Source: Dendrocalamus latiflorus (taxonomy: Eukaryota; Streptophyta; Magnoliopsida; Poales; Poaceae). From it: a DNA stretch of 64,000 nt. The translations under genes were made by a program, and so were the position numbers. The notes beneath the pieces are model-generated. The model searched no databases. It worked only from the letters and a program-made list of their open reading frames with translations, and had not been told where the DNA came from. Location: positions 9,011,465-9,075,464 of the forward strand of contig CM029669.1 of NCBI GenBank assembly GCA_017311315.1. The letters run 5' to 3'. This document shows positions 53,940 through 64,000 of the stretch, piece by piece; position 1 is the first letter of the stretch, and every line of letters starts with the position of its first letter.

Positions 53940-55740
53940 TAGGTTTGCTCCACCACTTCTGAATTAGTCGAATAAGCGAGTGTAAGCATAATCAAGTGTG
54001 CCCTGCAAGCCAACACATAAAATGTATTATTATATATGCAGGCCTAAACAAGGTTGGCTATGGCTCTTTTGCTAAATGTCTTAATTGATAATTACAAATA
54101 ATATAAATTCCTATGACTTAGCAGTTTTAACTGAAATGGAATTTTCTAGAATACATGAAAGATTGCAATAATAATAATGTAGGATCTATCAACCATTACA
54201 TGGCTTCCTGCATCCAATGCTAGTTCTTCACTGTTAAACTCGCTTATTATCATCACTAGGACCGACCACCCAGGACAACACAAACTAGTTTTCATTCCAA
54301 TCATAAGGTTTTTAGAAATAGATAAGTGTCTCCCACAGGTTCCCAACATCCACCCATGATCGTGGACACTACTATTCGAACATTTGTTACTTTGCATAGG
54401 TCACACACTTTACTCACAAGAGACAATCCCTTGATGCATTCTACATGTTTCCTTTGATATGTAGATCTAGGAGGTCATCACAAGGCTTTTACAATGCACC
54501 TTCCCAACGAGGCCACGCTCGCTAAAGTTTTCACTGCTATGGGATATCCATCCAGAAGCCCAAGCATCATCACATCAAAGGGATGCGACCATCCCCTTGC
54601 ACATGTTCACACCTATGGCGCAATCCACACTCGGTCGATGCAAATTAGTTAACCAGGTCGTACCCATTACAGACTTATAGTTGTGCTATTTTACACTGGA
54701 AGGTTATACAAGATTCGATTCTTAGAGTTATCTAGGCTGTTCTATCATATTCCACCCATTCTCGTACTTTCAACAACACCAATCCCTCTTACCTCCCACC
54801 CAGAAAATTAAGCATGTTGGGGTTTTTGAAAGTATAAAATAATCATATTACAACATACCAACCACTTCCCACTAGCAACTGCCCAAAACTAGGTTTCTCA
54901 TATTTGAAATGATGCCAGGGCAAGTTAACGCCCCGAGTTTGTAGGCAAGACTAAGCATGGCATTTTAAATATGGACTTATTATTAGTAAGTTAATTAATA
55001 ATCCCTAGGGAAACAAAGGTGTTATGTCTAGAGGCAAGGGGCGGAGGTAATTAAACAATCATACATAAGGAATTAACTATCTTATAATGCGAATATAACT
55101 TGCATAGTAAAATCAAAGCATGCGATTTAATAATTTAAATTGAAAAACTTGTATTGAAATGTCAAAGCAAAATTATCAAAGTGATGACACACCTTGTTCA
55201 TAGGTCAATTGACCTTACGAGTCTTGGCTTGCCTCGGTCCCTACTTCCTCTTGAACTTCCTAAGCTACCAAACGATCACACGTAAATTCAAATAAGTACC
55301 TATAAATAGAAAAAAATAAAACAAAAATTCAAATGAACTTTAAAATTCATTATTTCAGTCATATTAGAAAGGTTTTGATTTTAGATGAATTTAAAAACAA
55401 ATTTTGCTAAATTCGACTTAAGACGAATGAGAACGGGCCTTACAAAGTTTGAGATTTGAATTAATTCTAAAAAATGATAAAGGAGAGAGTCTCTCACTAA
55501 CAAGTGGGGCTCACTGGGTTTTATTTTTATTTGCTATTTATTTTTCAATTGAAAAACTACTGCGTATGACATATGTTGTCCACTATTTTGAATTTCTCTT
55601 ATGATTTATTTTTTATTACACATGGTATAGAGAATGAAAGGTGGGACTAGTTACTTTGCAAACAGTACACAGGGACCCACAAGTTAGTGACTCCCAACTC
55701 ATTTAATGTGTTTTTAGAGTTTTATGAGACTTTTAAAATA
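53940..55740 (-). mobile_element. Diverged LARD-family LTR remnant
   Basis: By eye it follows the LTR at 32202 in order: GCGAGTGTAAGCA (near 53971), AACCATTACATGGC, ACCACCCAGGACAA, TTACTCACAAGAGA, AAATTAGTTAACC, and ACTGCCCAAAA with a following GATGCCAGGGC. Both ends are lost. No ORF. Confidence 0.65.
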
Positions 55741-55816
55741 ATAATTTCTTAATAAATATGTCCTTATGGGGTGACAGTTCTATTCTATCTATGGTCACGT
55801 CTTAGAGTCATTATGG

Positions 55817-55828
55817 CTCTGATACCAT
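55817..55828 (-). other. Primer-binding site of a LARD-family element
   Basis: On the minus strand TGGTATCAGAGC lies three bases inside the LTR that starts at 55832, as in the intact LARD-like element. Confidence 0.8.
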
Positions 55829-55831
55829 CTC

Positions 55832-58800
55832 TGTTGGACTCAGAAACAATACCTCCGGATCTTTTGTGATAATCGCACTAGTTTAAATAAAGTTAGTGCA
55901 CATAGTGGTAACAGGGACACATATCATGCATATCAAAAAAACTTTATTATATAAAATTGTATGGGCCTTATGTTCAAGTTTACATTATGTAGCCCATAAG
56001 CCAAACATAAAAAAACGGAAAGTAAATAAGGTGGAGCAACCCAACAAGTCCACCCATAGACAAATGACAATAAGACGTGTTCTACTCATCCTGATCCTCA
56101 CCGTAGTTGATATAATCCTCCTCTAAGCAAAGGATATCAAAGGAAGACATAATATGGTAATTTGTGTGTAAAGCCAAGTTAAAGTAAACACGATAAATAG
56201 ATGTAAAAGTAGAATTTAATACAGTAAGTAAATAAACAACATTTTAAGCAAACAATGTTGTTAGTGTAGGTCTAACCTAACACTAATCTATCCACGAGTA
56301 TCCTACCTAAACCATATTTTCCAAGATCTCATCTTTTCAAATTTAAACCAAGTTTTTGAAAATAAAGTCTAATCCATGAAAAACCTTACTCAGCTTACCC
56401 ATGACTGTGGGCATGGCTATCCAGGATAGTTTATACACTTTGCAGAGGTAATACAACTTTACCCACAAGACATGATCACCCATATTGTCACCGGATAAGC
56501 ACACTTCCCTTAGTATGTGGCGAGAAGATCATGACAAGGCATTTACAATGCTACGTCATCAACCTGGTCACACCACCACTAAGGTTTCACCCAAATAAAG
56601 AATCTACTAAATAAGGGCCCCCTCTTTTGTCATGTAAGACTTTCTATGGCCTATGCCACACTCACATTCAACCTATAGCGAAACCAAGTTGGGACCTTGT
56701 AAATTACTTAGCCAGATCTATCCCATACCAGACTTATGGTAGTACGATGAGGCTTTATAACAGTAGCTCACAGATCAATCCTTAATTGATTTAGGCATTC
56801 TTTCCACATACCCTTGTGCCAAGCACCTGCTTGTGCCAGCAAGCGCCCACCACCTAACAAACTTTCCAAGTCTAAACCATATTTTTATATTTTCTTTTTA
56901 AACCTTTTATACACCTTCTTCATTCACCAAAGTCAAGAATACATTAAAATAATCATTATTCTTCATTTTAAAAGTTATCCCAACCTAAAGTCATTCTAGG
57001 CATGCCTGAGCTTTGCTACAAATTTTCTAGCTAATACTATTATACTAACTAGATTTTTGTTCTAAGGTGTCAATTTTTGCCATACACAAGGAAATTTTAT
57101 TTTAACTAAAATTTAAATATGATTTAAACTATGTTTGAATAAAAGTATGCATACATACTAATTTAAAATAATATAAATAGATTGAGTTACTGAGATCAAT
57201 ATGATCAAAGGTGTAACTACCTTGCTCAGAGACTTGGTGCTGTGAGTTGTCGACATAGTAGTATTCTCCTAGAACGTCTCATTCTACATGTGAAAATAAC
57301 CAAAGAAAATAAATACAAACAAAATCCAAATAAAATCCAAAAATTCAAAAAGAAGGTAGAAATGGGCAATTTAGGATTTTAAATGAATTTAAAAGAATGG
57401 ATTTATTTGGAGCTAGGATGAATGAGAACAGACTCTCGTAAGCTTTAAAACTAAGAAAAAGGGAAAGGAATATTTAATTGAAATTTCTGGATTTATTTTC
57501 CTAAGAAAAAGGTAATTATGATGTTAGCAAGAATTTCTGATTCTTGGGGAATATTTTCTTAAGGGAAAATCGGAATTAATGCGTCAAGATGATGTCATCA
57601 AGGAATAAGATTTTCGATTGATTTATTTTTCTTAAAGGAAAATGGAGTAGAGAGACTGACAAGTGGGCTCGAGTCTATGGACCAGGTCTATGAATGCTGC
57701 CTGGTCCACGGTGGACCAGGTTTATGGCTTGTGTGGCATGGTGGCTAGCCTGGCGTGTTGGCGCTGACGTGGCACAACGTGTGGTGCCACATGGCTACCA
57801 CATCAGCCCCGTGCACTGATGTGGCACAGTCGGTGGTGAGTGGCACAAGGGAGCTTGAGGGTAGTTGGAGCTTCGGTGAGCAGTGGAGGGTAGCAAGGCA
57901 AACTTGTTTTACCCAAGTGCGAGGCACGGACATGAACGAAGGCGGCTGGCGGTGTGAAGGGGCAACGGCAGCAATTGGCTTCTGATGGAGGGGGAGTTTC
58001 GGTGTCTCTCTTGCTCGAAGGAGGGGTGAACAAGGTTAGTGCCAGCATGTGGAGGCTCCTGGTGGTGATAGCAAAGCTTAAAGGTGGCCAAAGCAGTGGC
58101 AATGGCTCGCCGAAGTTGTGTTAGAGCTTGGAGAGGATGGCGCTTGGTGCGAAGACGCTAGGATGCGCGAGTGAGAGAATCGAGGGAGCGGTTGGAGTGG
58201 TGTGAGGTGGGGTGCTTGAAGGGCTTTATATAGGGCTGAGGAGGGACACACTGCATGGTAATTGCTCACCAGAGTTGATGGCAGTGCAAATGCGAATAAA
58301 AGCAGTGGGAATGCGAGGTTAAGGTAGGAGAAACCTATGGGGTGAATGCAGGGTGACTTAAGGTCACTAGTGGCAACGAATGCACAAGCCAACAGGAAGA
58401 AACAGTAGAATTTAAAGCTCTTCAAGGAGTGGTAATGGCGGCCAGTTGTAGGAGGAAGAAGACTAGGGAGGAAGAAGGGACTGATGTGTGGGTCCCGCAC
58501 ATCAAAGAGAGAGGAGGCATTGCGAGCGCACGGAACGATCGGATGAGCTGAGCTGCATGGGCTAAGGCATGTGTCACGTTTGCGGGAATTTAGGCTGGCC
58601 AAGTTTCGGCCCAAGAGGTTATTTGAGGATTTAAATACATTTTCAATTAAACAAAGGCTGGAATTTAAAATAGCAAATAAGAGCCAACAATTCCAGAAAA
58701 ATTCTCAAAAATACTACAGCTTAAGATAAACTCAGGAATAATACAATCAACTTCTTAGACTTTTAAAATAATCAATTAAGGCTTTTTCTTACTCTAGGCT

Positions 58801-58890
58801 TAAATAAAAGAAAAGGAAAAAGGGGAAATAAAATCCAGAAAAACCTAAATGGTTTCATATAAATAAAAACTAAAATTTTGGGATGTTACA
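55832..58890 (-). mobile_element. LARD-family LTR, about 3.06 kb, with intact ends
   Basis: It starts TGTTGGACTC and ends GGATGTTACA on the plus strand, the same termini as the 4,079-bp LTRs. Since the primer-binding site is on its left, it is the 5' LTR of a leftward-reading element whose other end is lost. On the minus strand a TATATAAA box lies at about 58225-58232. The GC-rich block (57650-58620) gives long overlapping ORFs on both strands (for example 58078-58614) with no family match. Confidence 0.75.
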
Positions 58891-59330
58891 ACTTCCCTCT
58901 GTTGGTGCAATTGCTACCCCCTCCCTTGTGTCGACCTCACTCTCCTCCCTTTGGCTGGCACTATTTTCAGGACGTCCAAACACACCTACAAACATCAAAG
59001 CAAAGTTGTGATCACATTCTTTAAAATAGAACATAATTATAATGATTAAGTTTAACCTCAACCTTATGATAATGTTTTGAATTGCCATGTGTAGATGTGT
59101 ACATAGTTAAGCTAGGGTTGTCCTCGCACCTTATGGCGCATGGTGGACATACGGGTGGCTAGCCAACGGCACCGATGAAGACTCATCGATAACAATGGAG
59201 AGGAGGGGCAACGAGAGTAAGCATACAAGAATGCCTACAGGGATGTCTCTGTACAGACTATAGAGCCAAACCAAAGGAGGGAAAAGGGGGATTCGGTGGG
59301 GAATGATATGTGCTGGAACAATGGCAACAT
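58891..59330. other. No gene recognised
   Basis: Unique-looking AT/GC mixed sequence between the LTR and the hAT element; the longest ORF (58870-59088, minus) overlaps the LTR end and resembles nothing known. Confidence 0.4.
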
Positions 59331-59339
59331 CCTATAAAG

Positions 59340-60162
59340 TAGGGGTGCAAACAGAGTGGATAGTTTTCGACCATCTGTCTGATCGAAAGCATTCGGCTCT
59401 AATTCAGAGAAAAAATGGATATCCGACTATTTTTCTGGATTTGGATTTATAACTGGATAGTTTTTCCCGGATATGAGATCAGATTCGAAATAGAAGTATC
59501 CATTAGATTCGAAGCTATCTGGGAATTTAATCGAATAGTATTTGGTAAACTTATCCCAAAAACGGATAAACTTTAGGCCCATGAGTTATGCCTTAATCGA
59601 TCAGCCTAATAGGCAAGCCCATAAGGCCATGGGCCCATGTGTATATGACTAGCCTCTCAATTACCTAGAGAGAGCAGGAGAGAGAAATCGGCCCATGGGA
59701 CTTTTCTAGTATTGAAATTAGTTTTTATTTTTAGAAAATACAGAAAATCCAAATAAGCCAAGAAAAATAGCAAATGAACTCAGAAAATTTCCAAACAATT
59801 TAGGCAAATATTTTTGAACATAAGGAACTTAAAAAAATACTTTTGAATTTAATTGATGTAGTCAAATTTGCTTGTTAAACTCCTAATGGGTTGCATTTTG
59901 GACATGTAGTACTGTTGATTGATCCTTTTATGTGTGACATATATGGGTTTTGTTTTTGCGCGATACCCGACTAAATATTCGTAATCGAAACTAACCGTAT
60001 TCGGTTCAACGTGTATTCGCTACGTATTCATGACTGAGACTATCTGTATTTGTATTTGTATCTATATCCAGTACTATCTATGTCTGACTTCGATTCAAGA
60101 AAAAAATAAAATAAGATACAGAATAAACAAAAGCCTTCCGTATCCAAATTCTGATTACAAAC
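59340..60162. mobile_element. Non-autonomous hAT-type element, 0.8 kb
   Basis: CTATAAAG flanks both sides (59332-59339 and 60163-60170; one more C also matches). The left end TAGGGGTGCAAAC and the GGATA/TATCC-rich subterminal parts are typical of grass hAT elements. The right end is degenerate and lacks the expected CCCTA. No transposase is encoded. Confidence 0.65.
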
Positions 60163-60180
60163 CTATAAAGGGCGTTTCAA

Positions 60181-60438
60181 GGGGGTGTTTGGTTGACAGC
60201 CACAGTTTACCACGCCTAAGGTTAGGCAAGTTTGACCAACTTTAGGAGCTGTTTGGTTGCAGCCACAGTTGTGGCAAGATTCCCTTCCAGCAAACTAGAT
60301 CCCACGCGTCAAGGACTCAAAAAAGTGTGGCAAGATTTCCTTAAGCTTGCTAAGGTGTGGCAAAGAATTTAAGCACCTCAACTTAGGCAAGTGTGGCAAT
60401 TTTTGTTGGTAAAGTGTGACTAGCAACCAAACAGCCCC
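60181..60438. mobile_element. Tourist-like (PIF/Harbinger) MITE, with a duplicated left end
   Basis: GGAGCTGTTTGGTTGC (60245-60260) and GCAACCAAACAGCCCC (60423-60438) form inverted ends with one mismatch. Another left end, GGGGGTGTTTGGTTG, stands at 60181, so the element has two tandem heads. I could not confirm a 3-bp duplication. It lies just upstream of the deacylase gene. Confidence 0.6.
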
Positions 60439-60718
60439 AAAGTCCCTCTCCCAGCCAATTGTTTCCCAGGCTTTTAGAGCAAGCCGCGCAGCCCACAGGC
60501 CCAACACTGCACACGCCCATAGTTCGGGACTTTTAGGGGCGGCGGGCAGCCTGCTTGGACTGATTTGCCCTTTTGCCTGGCAGGGCAGGTCGAAGAGAAG
60601 TTAGAATTGCCGGTTGCTCTTTTGGCTGCCAACTTGCTCCGCGGTACCGGGTTTCCTAGAACGAGGCTGCTGCGCGCACAGTGTCACGCACGCACACACA
60701 GAGAGGGAGGGGGGAGCG
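60439..60718 (+). promoter_or_regulatory. Presumed promoter/5' UTR of the deacylase gene
   Basis: The 280 bases between the MITE and the start codon become GC-rich towards the gene. No clear TATA box is seen. A CACGCACGCACACACAGAGAGGG-like CA/GA stretch precedes the ATG, which sits in GAGCGATGG, a favourable plant start context. Confidence 0.4.
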
Positions 60719-63095
60719 ATGGTGGTGCTGGTGGTCGCGACGACGTCCGACGCTGCGTCGGCTGTCCCGGCCTCCGCATTCCTCGCGATGCCTGGCTGGT
60801 CACGCGGCCCGACAATCCCCGTAAGTCCGTATGTCGAGACCTGAATATCACCGTACATACCCGCTTCTTCCTCCTTGTCTTACCTCTCTTGCAACCGCGG
60901 CGGCGCAGGACGGGGTCGAGAGCTTCGCGAACGGGGGCGTGCGGCTTCTGCGGCACGCGCGCGGAATTGTGGAGGAGGACGACCTCGACCTCCGCTGGGA
61001 GGCCGCCACGGGGGATCGCGTCTCCGAGGTTGTCTTCCTCAGCCGCCACACCGCCGTCTCCAACCGCCCCGCGCTCACCGTCCACCCCATCGGCGTCCCG
61101 CACCTCAAGGAGGGCGAGTCGCCGCCGCAGGGAGGGCGGCCCGGGTGGGCCGCGCTGCCCAGCCCCCGGATCGGGCCGTGGCTCCGGCTGCTGCGGAGGA
61201 TCGCTGCCGACAGCGGCCTCGTGCCGGAGTTCGAGGTTTTTTTTTTTTTTTGCTTCTTTTCTTTGTGTAATCTCGAATCTCTATTGCACGTTGATGATGC
61301 CATTTTTTATGAATGTTTGATTGGTTCTGGTTTGTGAAGATTACGCTGGAAGGCACTCACCATGGACCGGTGACCAATACACCGACGTTGTTCGTTGAGA
61401 TTGGTACGGGCTTCTTGCCGCTGTTGTAAATTCTTGGAGAGTAAACGATCCTCTCTGTGTGGGGTTACTGTATTATTACCAATCGTGTCTCACAAATAGT
61501 TTAAACAGATTACTTTGACAAGAATGTTTCTCATTTGATCTTAATTCAATTGTGATTGACTAAATTTGTGGTTTTCCTAAACTAAAGATAATTCGAGTTT
61601 GTGAAATTGAGCATAGTGGAAAAGTCTTTATGTTTGTAATTCGTATAGCATTGGATGATTAGGCAAGGCCTACGTGTTATCAGAAAAGAAAATTTGCGAA
61701 TGCTCAGATGATATGGCATTCAGGTTCTTTGATTCTGATATCTCCTTGATTCTTTTGTGGAGTGATGATGATAGGCTATTTAATCTGTGAGGAGCTATGA
61801 GAAATCAGCATCTTTATAGTTGTCAAATGTCAGCAATAACTCTACATCCTGAATCCCAAAACTTCCAGTCCATGGGCTTTACAGACCGTGGTAATCAATT
61901 AGATTATACCATGAACATAACTTTTACAAGTTCTGTTCTCAAGGATATTGTTCATCACTTCTGATTGTCATGTCTAGTCACATATGTGAAGCGCCTAGAA
62001 AATAGACAACCACCTAAGGTTTTCCCTTTGTTACTTGGTTTAATAGCTAAAATAATGAGGAACGAATATAGGATGCTTGTAAATTTGAACACTTGGTGAA
62101 CCCATGATTTATCTGCGGGCTCACCTTAAGTTGTCTGTTACATCTCTTTAAGTTTCAGGACATGCTGTACTTCAAGTAATTGTTTGTTGCAAAAATCCAA
62201 TGGATTCATTTGAAGTCACTGGATAAGTGGGTGGATCCAACCAGCGGCATAAGCTAGCTGCTGTCAAAAATGCAAACTTCATTGCTCTAGCTGCTGTGCT
62301 GATTAATCTGCTGACTTACCCATTGGATCTGCATATGCTAATAGGTTGCACATCTGGTTTCATTTCTCCCACTTTGGGCCACCTTAGCCTGAGCTGTGCA
62401 GCAATACCACATGGAAGCTGGGTCACCCTATGGTGTAGTGTTTGTTATGTTTTCTTGAAAGCTATTCCAAACTTATGTCTGTAATTCATTTATCATAGGA
62501 AGTACTGAAGAATACTGGGGCAGGCAGGATGCCGCAGAAGCTGTTGCTCTGGTATTTTTTTTCTTCTCTATTTTATTTTGCTATTTTAGCCATGTTCACA
62601 AATTTTATAATAGATCAACTATAGCAGTATTTCTTGTCTGAACTGTAGAATCTTCTGCCATGCGATTGTCGAAATTAGTCTCTGGGCGTGGACTATGGGG
62701 TTTCTTTTCTTTTCTTTTTTTCATCACGGTCCATTGTCCATGGTCTGTACAGCCTTCAGGTTCATTCTTTAATTTGGATATATTAACTGATTCCCATGTT
62801 GTTGAAACTTAGTGTTCTGTTGTGAATCCTCATACCAGAATTATCTCATATGCAATATTTGTACATTTTTTATAGATAGAGATGCACTAGCCAGAATGGA
62901 GAAAAACTGATTATAATAAGATAACATCATTTACAACTTCCCATGGGCAACATAGTATTTTAAATAATGGGCTTATATTGCAAGATTTCATTAGTTCTGA
63001 ATTCCGACTTAAGCTTTCCTAAATATCCTATTCTTACAGCTACTGTGGAAAGGACTTGGTCTTGAAGGAGGAACTGCTGTCGGAAATTGGCAGGG
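60719..63095 (+). CDS. D-aminoacyl-tRNA deacylase, GEK1/DTD2 type (5' part)
   Basis: Five exons are visible: 60719-60820, 60909-61235, 61340-61403, 62499-62551 and 63040-63095, all with GT...AG introns and an unbroken frame. They give about 200 residues: VVATTSDAAS and LAMPGW (start), VEEDDLDLRWEAATG, LSRHTAVSNRPALTVHPIG, PRIGPWLRLLRRIA, LEGTHHGPVTNTPTLFVEIG, STEEYWGRQDAA and WKGLGLEGG. These match Arabidopsis GEK1, whose loss causes ethanol/acetaldehyde sensitivity. The family removes D-amino acids, and aldehyde-modified ones, from tRNA and is of archaeal type. GEK1 is about 317 residues, so roughly the last third lies beyond the window. No stop, frameshift or missing motif is seen. The protein has no obvious targeting peptide. 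Confidence 0.92.
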
Positions 63096-63363
63096 GTAAG
63101 TTGACATAGGCACATATCTTTTTTTTTCTTCTCATTTTCGTGTGCTCCATGGCTTTACCAAGACAACTGTCAGATAGACTGGTCTACCATCAGCAGTACA
63201 ACGGAATAATGCAAGTGGATTGTGTAGGTGATGTTTAATGCAAAATACCATACAAAACCTTCTGGTGTTGTTTGTAACAAACTCATTTTACTGCTAGTGG
63301 TGGAGCTAGTGTATTTTTTCGGGGGGGGCTGACCGGGTCTAATGTCTTGGTTTCCATGTTAAC

Positions 63364-63854
63364 TAGTGGTGGGAAACGGTAACGGATAATCCATTTTATC
63401 CGAAATTCGTATCCGAGAAAATACGAATGTGGTAAGCAAAATCCGTATTCGAAAATGTTCGTATTCGTATTCGAGAATATTCATATCCGTATTTGAGAAT
63501 ATTCGTATTCGAGAATATTCATATTCGTATTTGAGACTATTCGATTCATATTTGATCCGTTTCCAGAACCTAGGAAAAACCCAGATGAATTTTGTGATTC
63601 GAAATTTGAATTTGGGCAGTTTGAAACCGGTAACCGGTCAAAAACCTGTGAAAAAACCGGCAAAATCGCTAAGAATTTGTTCTACCAAAATTTGTTACAG
63701 AAGTTGTAAGAGGATATTTGTATTCGGCCGAATTAAGTACAAATTCGATTCGTATGCGTATTTGAGAATATTCGAATTCGTATTCGTTTTAAAAATATGG
63801 ATTCGTATTCGTATTTGAGACTATTCGATTGTATCCGATCTGTTTCCATCCCTA
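63364..63854. mobile_element. hAT-type MITE in the last visible intron of GEK1
   Basis: ATGTTAAC flanks it exactly (63356-63363 and 63855-63862), an 8-bp duplication as hAT elements make. Ends TAGTGGTGGGAAACGG and, inverted, TAGGGATGGAAACAG. The interior is built of TATTCGTATTCGAGA-like repeats. The 129-codon ORF inside is a by-product of these repeats. Confidence 0.85.
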
Positions 63855-64000
63855 ATGTTAACCAAATGGACAATAGGTTGTATGAATATTTTTAGCTCTT
63901 AAACTCTAAAGTGCCCACTTCCTATTAATACTTTTTGTTAGATCCAATGAGCATCTCCGTAAGATCCACAATAATTGAAGTATTTCCTGTGGACAGTAAA

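Noticed and set aside
63429..63818. A 129-codon Tyr/Ile/Arg-rich ORF
   Set aside because: It is the translation of TATTCG-type repeats inside an hAT MITE.

Overview
The window looks like nuclear DNA of a grass (Poaceae). It is dominated by nested LTR retrotransposons, a Helitron, hAT and Tourist-like elements and minisatellites. The one clear host gene, at the right edge, has GT-AG introns and a GC-rich first part, as is usual in grasses. The exact species cannot be read from the sequence.

Layout. Bases 1-7840 hold LTR remnants, two minisatellites (29 bp and 42 bp) and a captured fructokinase exon. From 7843 to 9706 lies an antisense LTR of a large-LTR (LARD-like) family; it stops at a 2.7 kb minus-strand Helitron (9707-12428). 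The Helitron carries a pectin acetylesterase first exon, a Helitron Rep/helicase remnant and an hAT transposase tail. From 13199 to 13672 there is a two-exon fragment of a DEAD-box RNA helicase, followed by three adjacent GC-rich minisatellite fields (42 bp, 96 bp and 45/58 bp periods) up to 15191.

From 15192 to 27071 five almost identical 2,376-bp units form a head-to-tail array. Each unit is an internally deleted Ty3/Gypsy element, and neighbouring units share single LTRs. The array runs directly into a full-length copy of the same element (gag at 27703, pol at 28368, 3' LTR ending at 44508). That copy has a 1-nt frameshift in gag. Its integrase is split by an 11.1 kb antisense LARD-like element (32202-43321) with two 4,079-bp LTRs and a GTGAT target duplication. 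All five deleted units keep an in-frame fusion of the Gag N-terminus to the C-terminal tail of the polyprotein.

Bases 44509-52990 are a decayed Ty1/Copia element (RT and RNase H fragments between related LTRs), whose right LTR is interrupted by a diverged Gypsy LTR. Bases 53640-58890 hold a minus-strand Gypsy RT scrap and two further LTRs of the LARD family, one with a clean primer-binding site. A non-autonomous hAT element (59340-60162) and a Tourist-like MITE come next. The window ends in the 5' part of a GEK1/DTD2-type D-aminoacyl-tRNA deacylase gene (five exons visible, running off the right end), which has an hAT MITE in its last visible intron.

The genes do not work together as a system. 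The interest lies in how the locus was built: a locally multiplied retroelement with shared LTRs and a retained fusion ORF, beside recombination-prone minisatellites, with later nested insertion.
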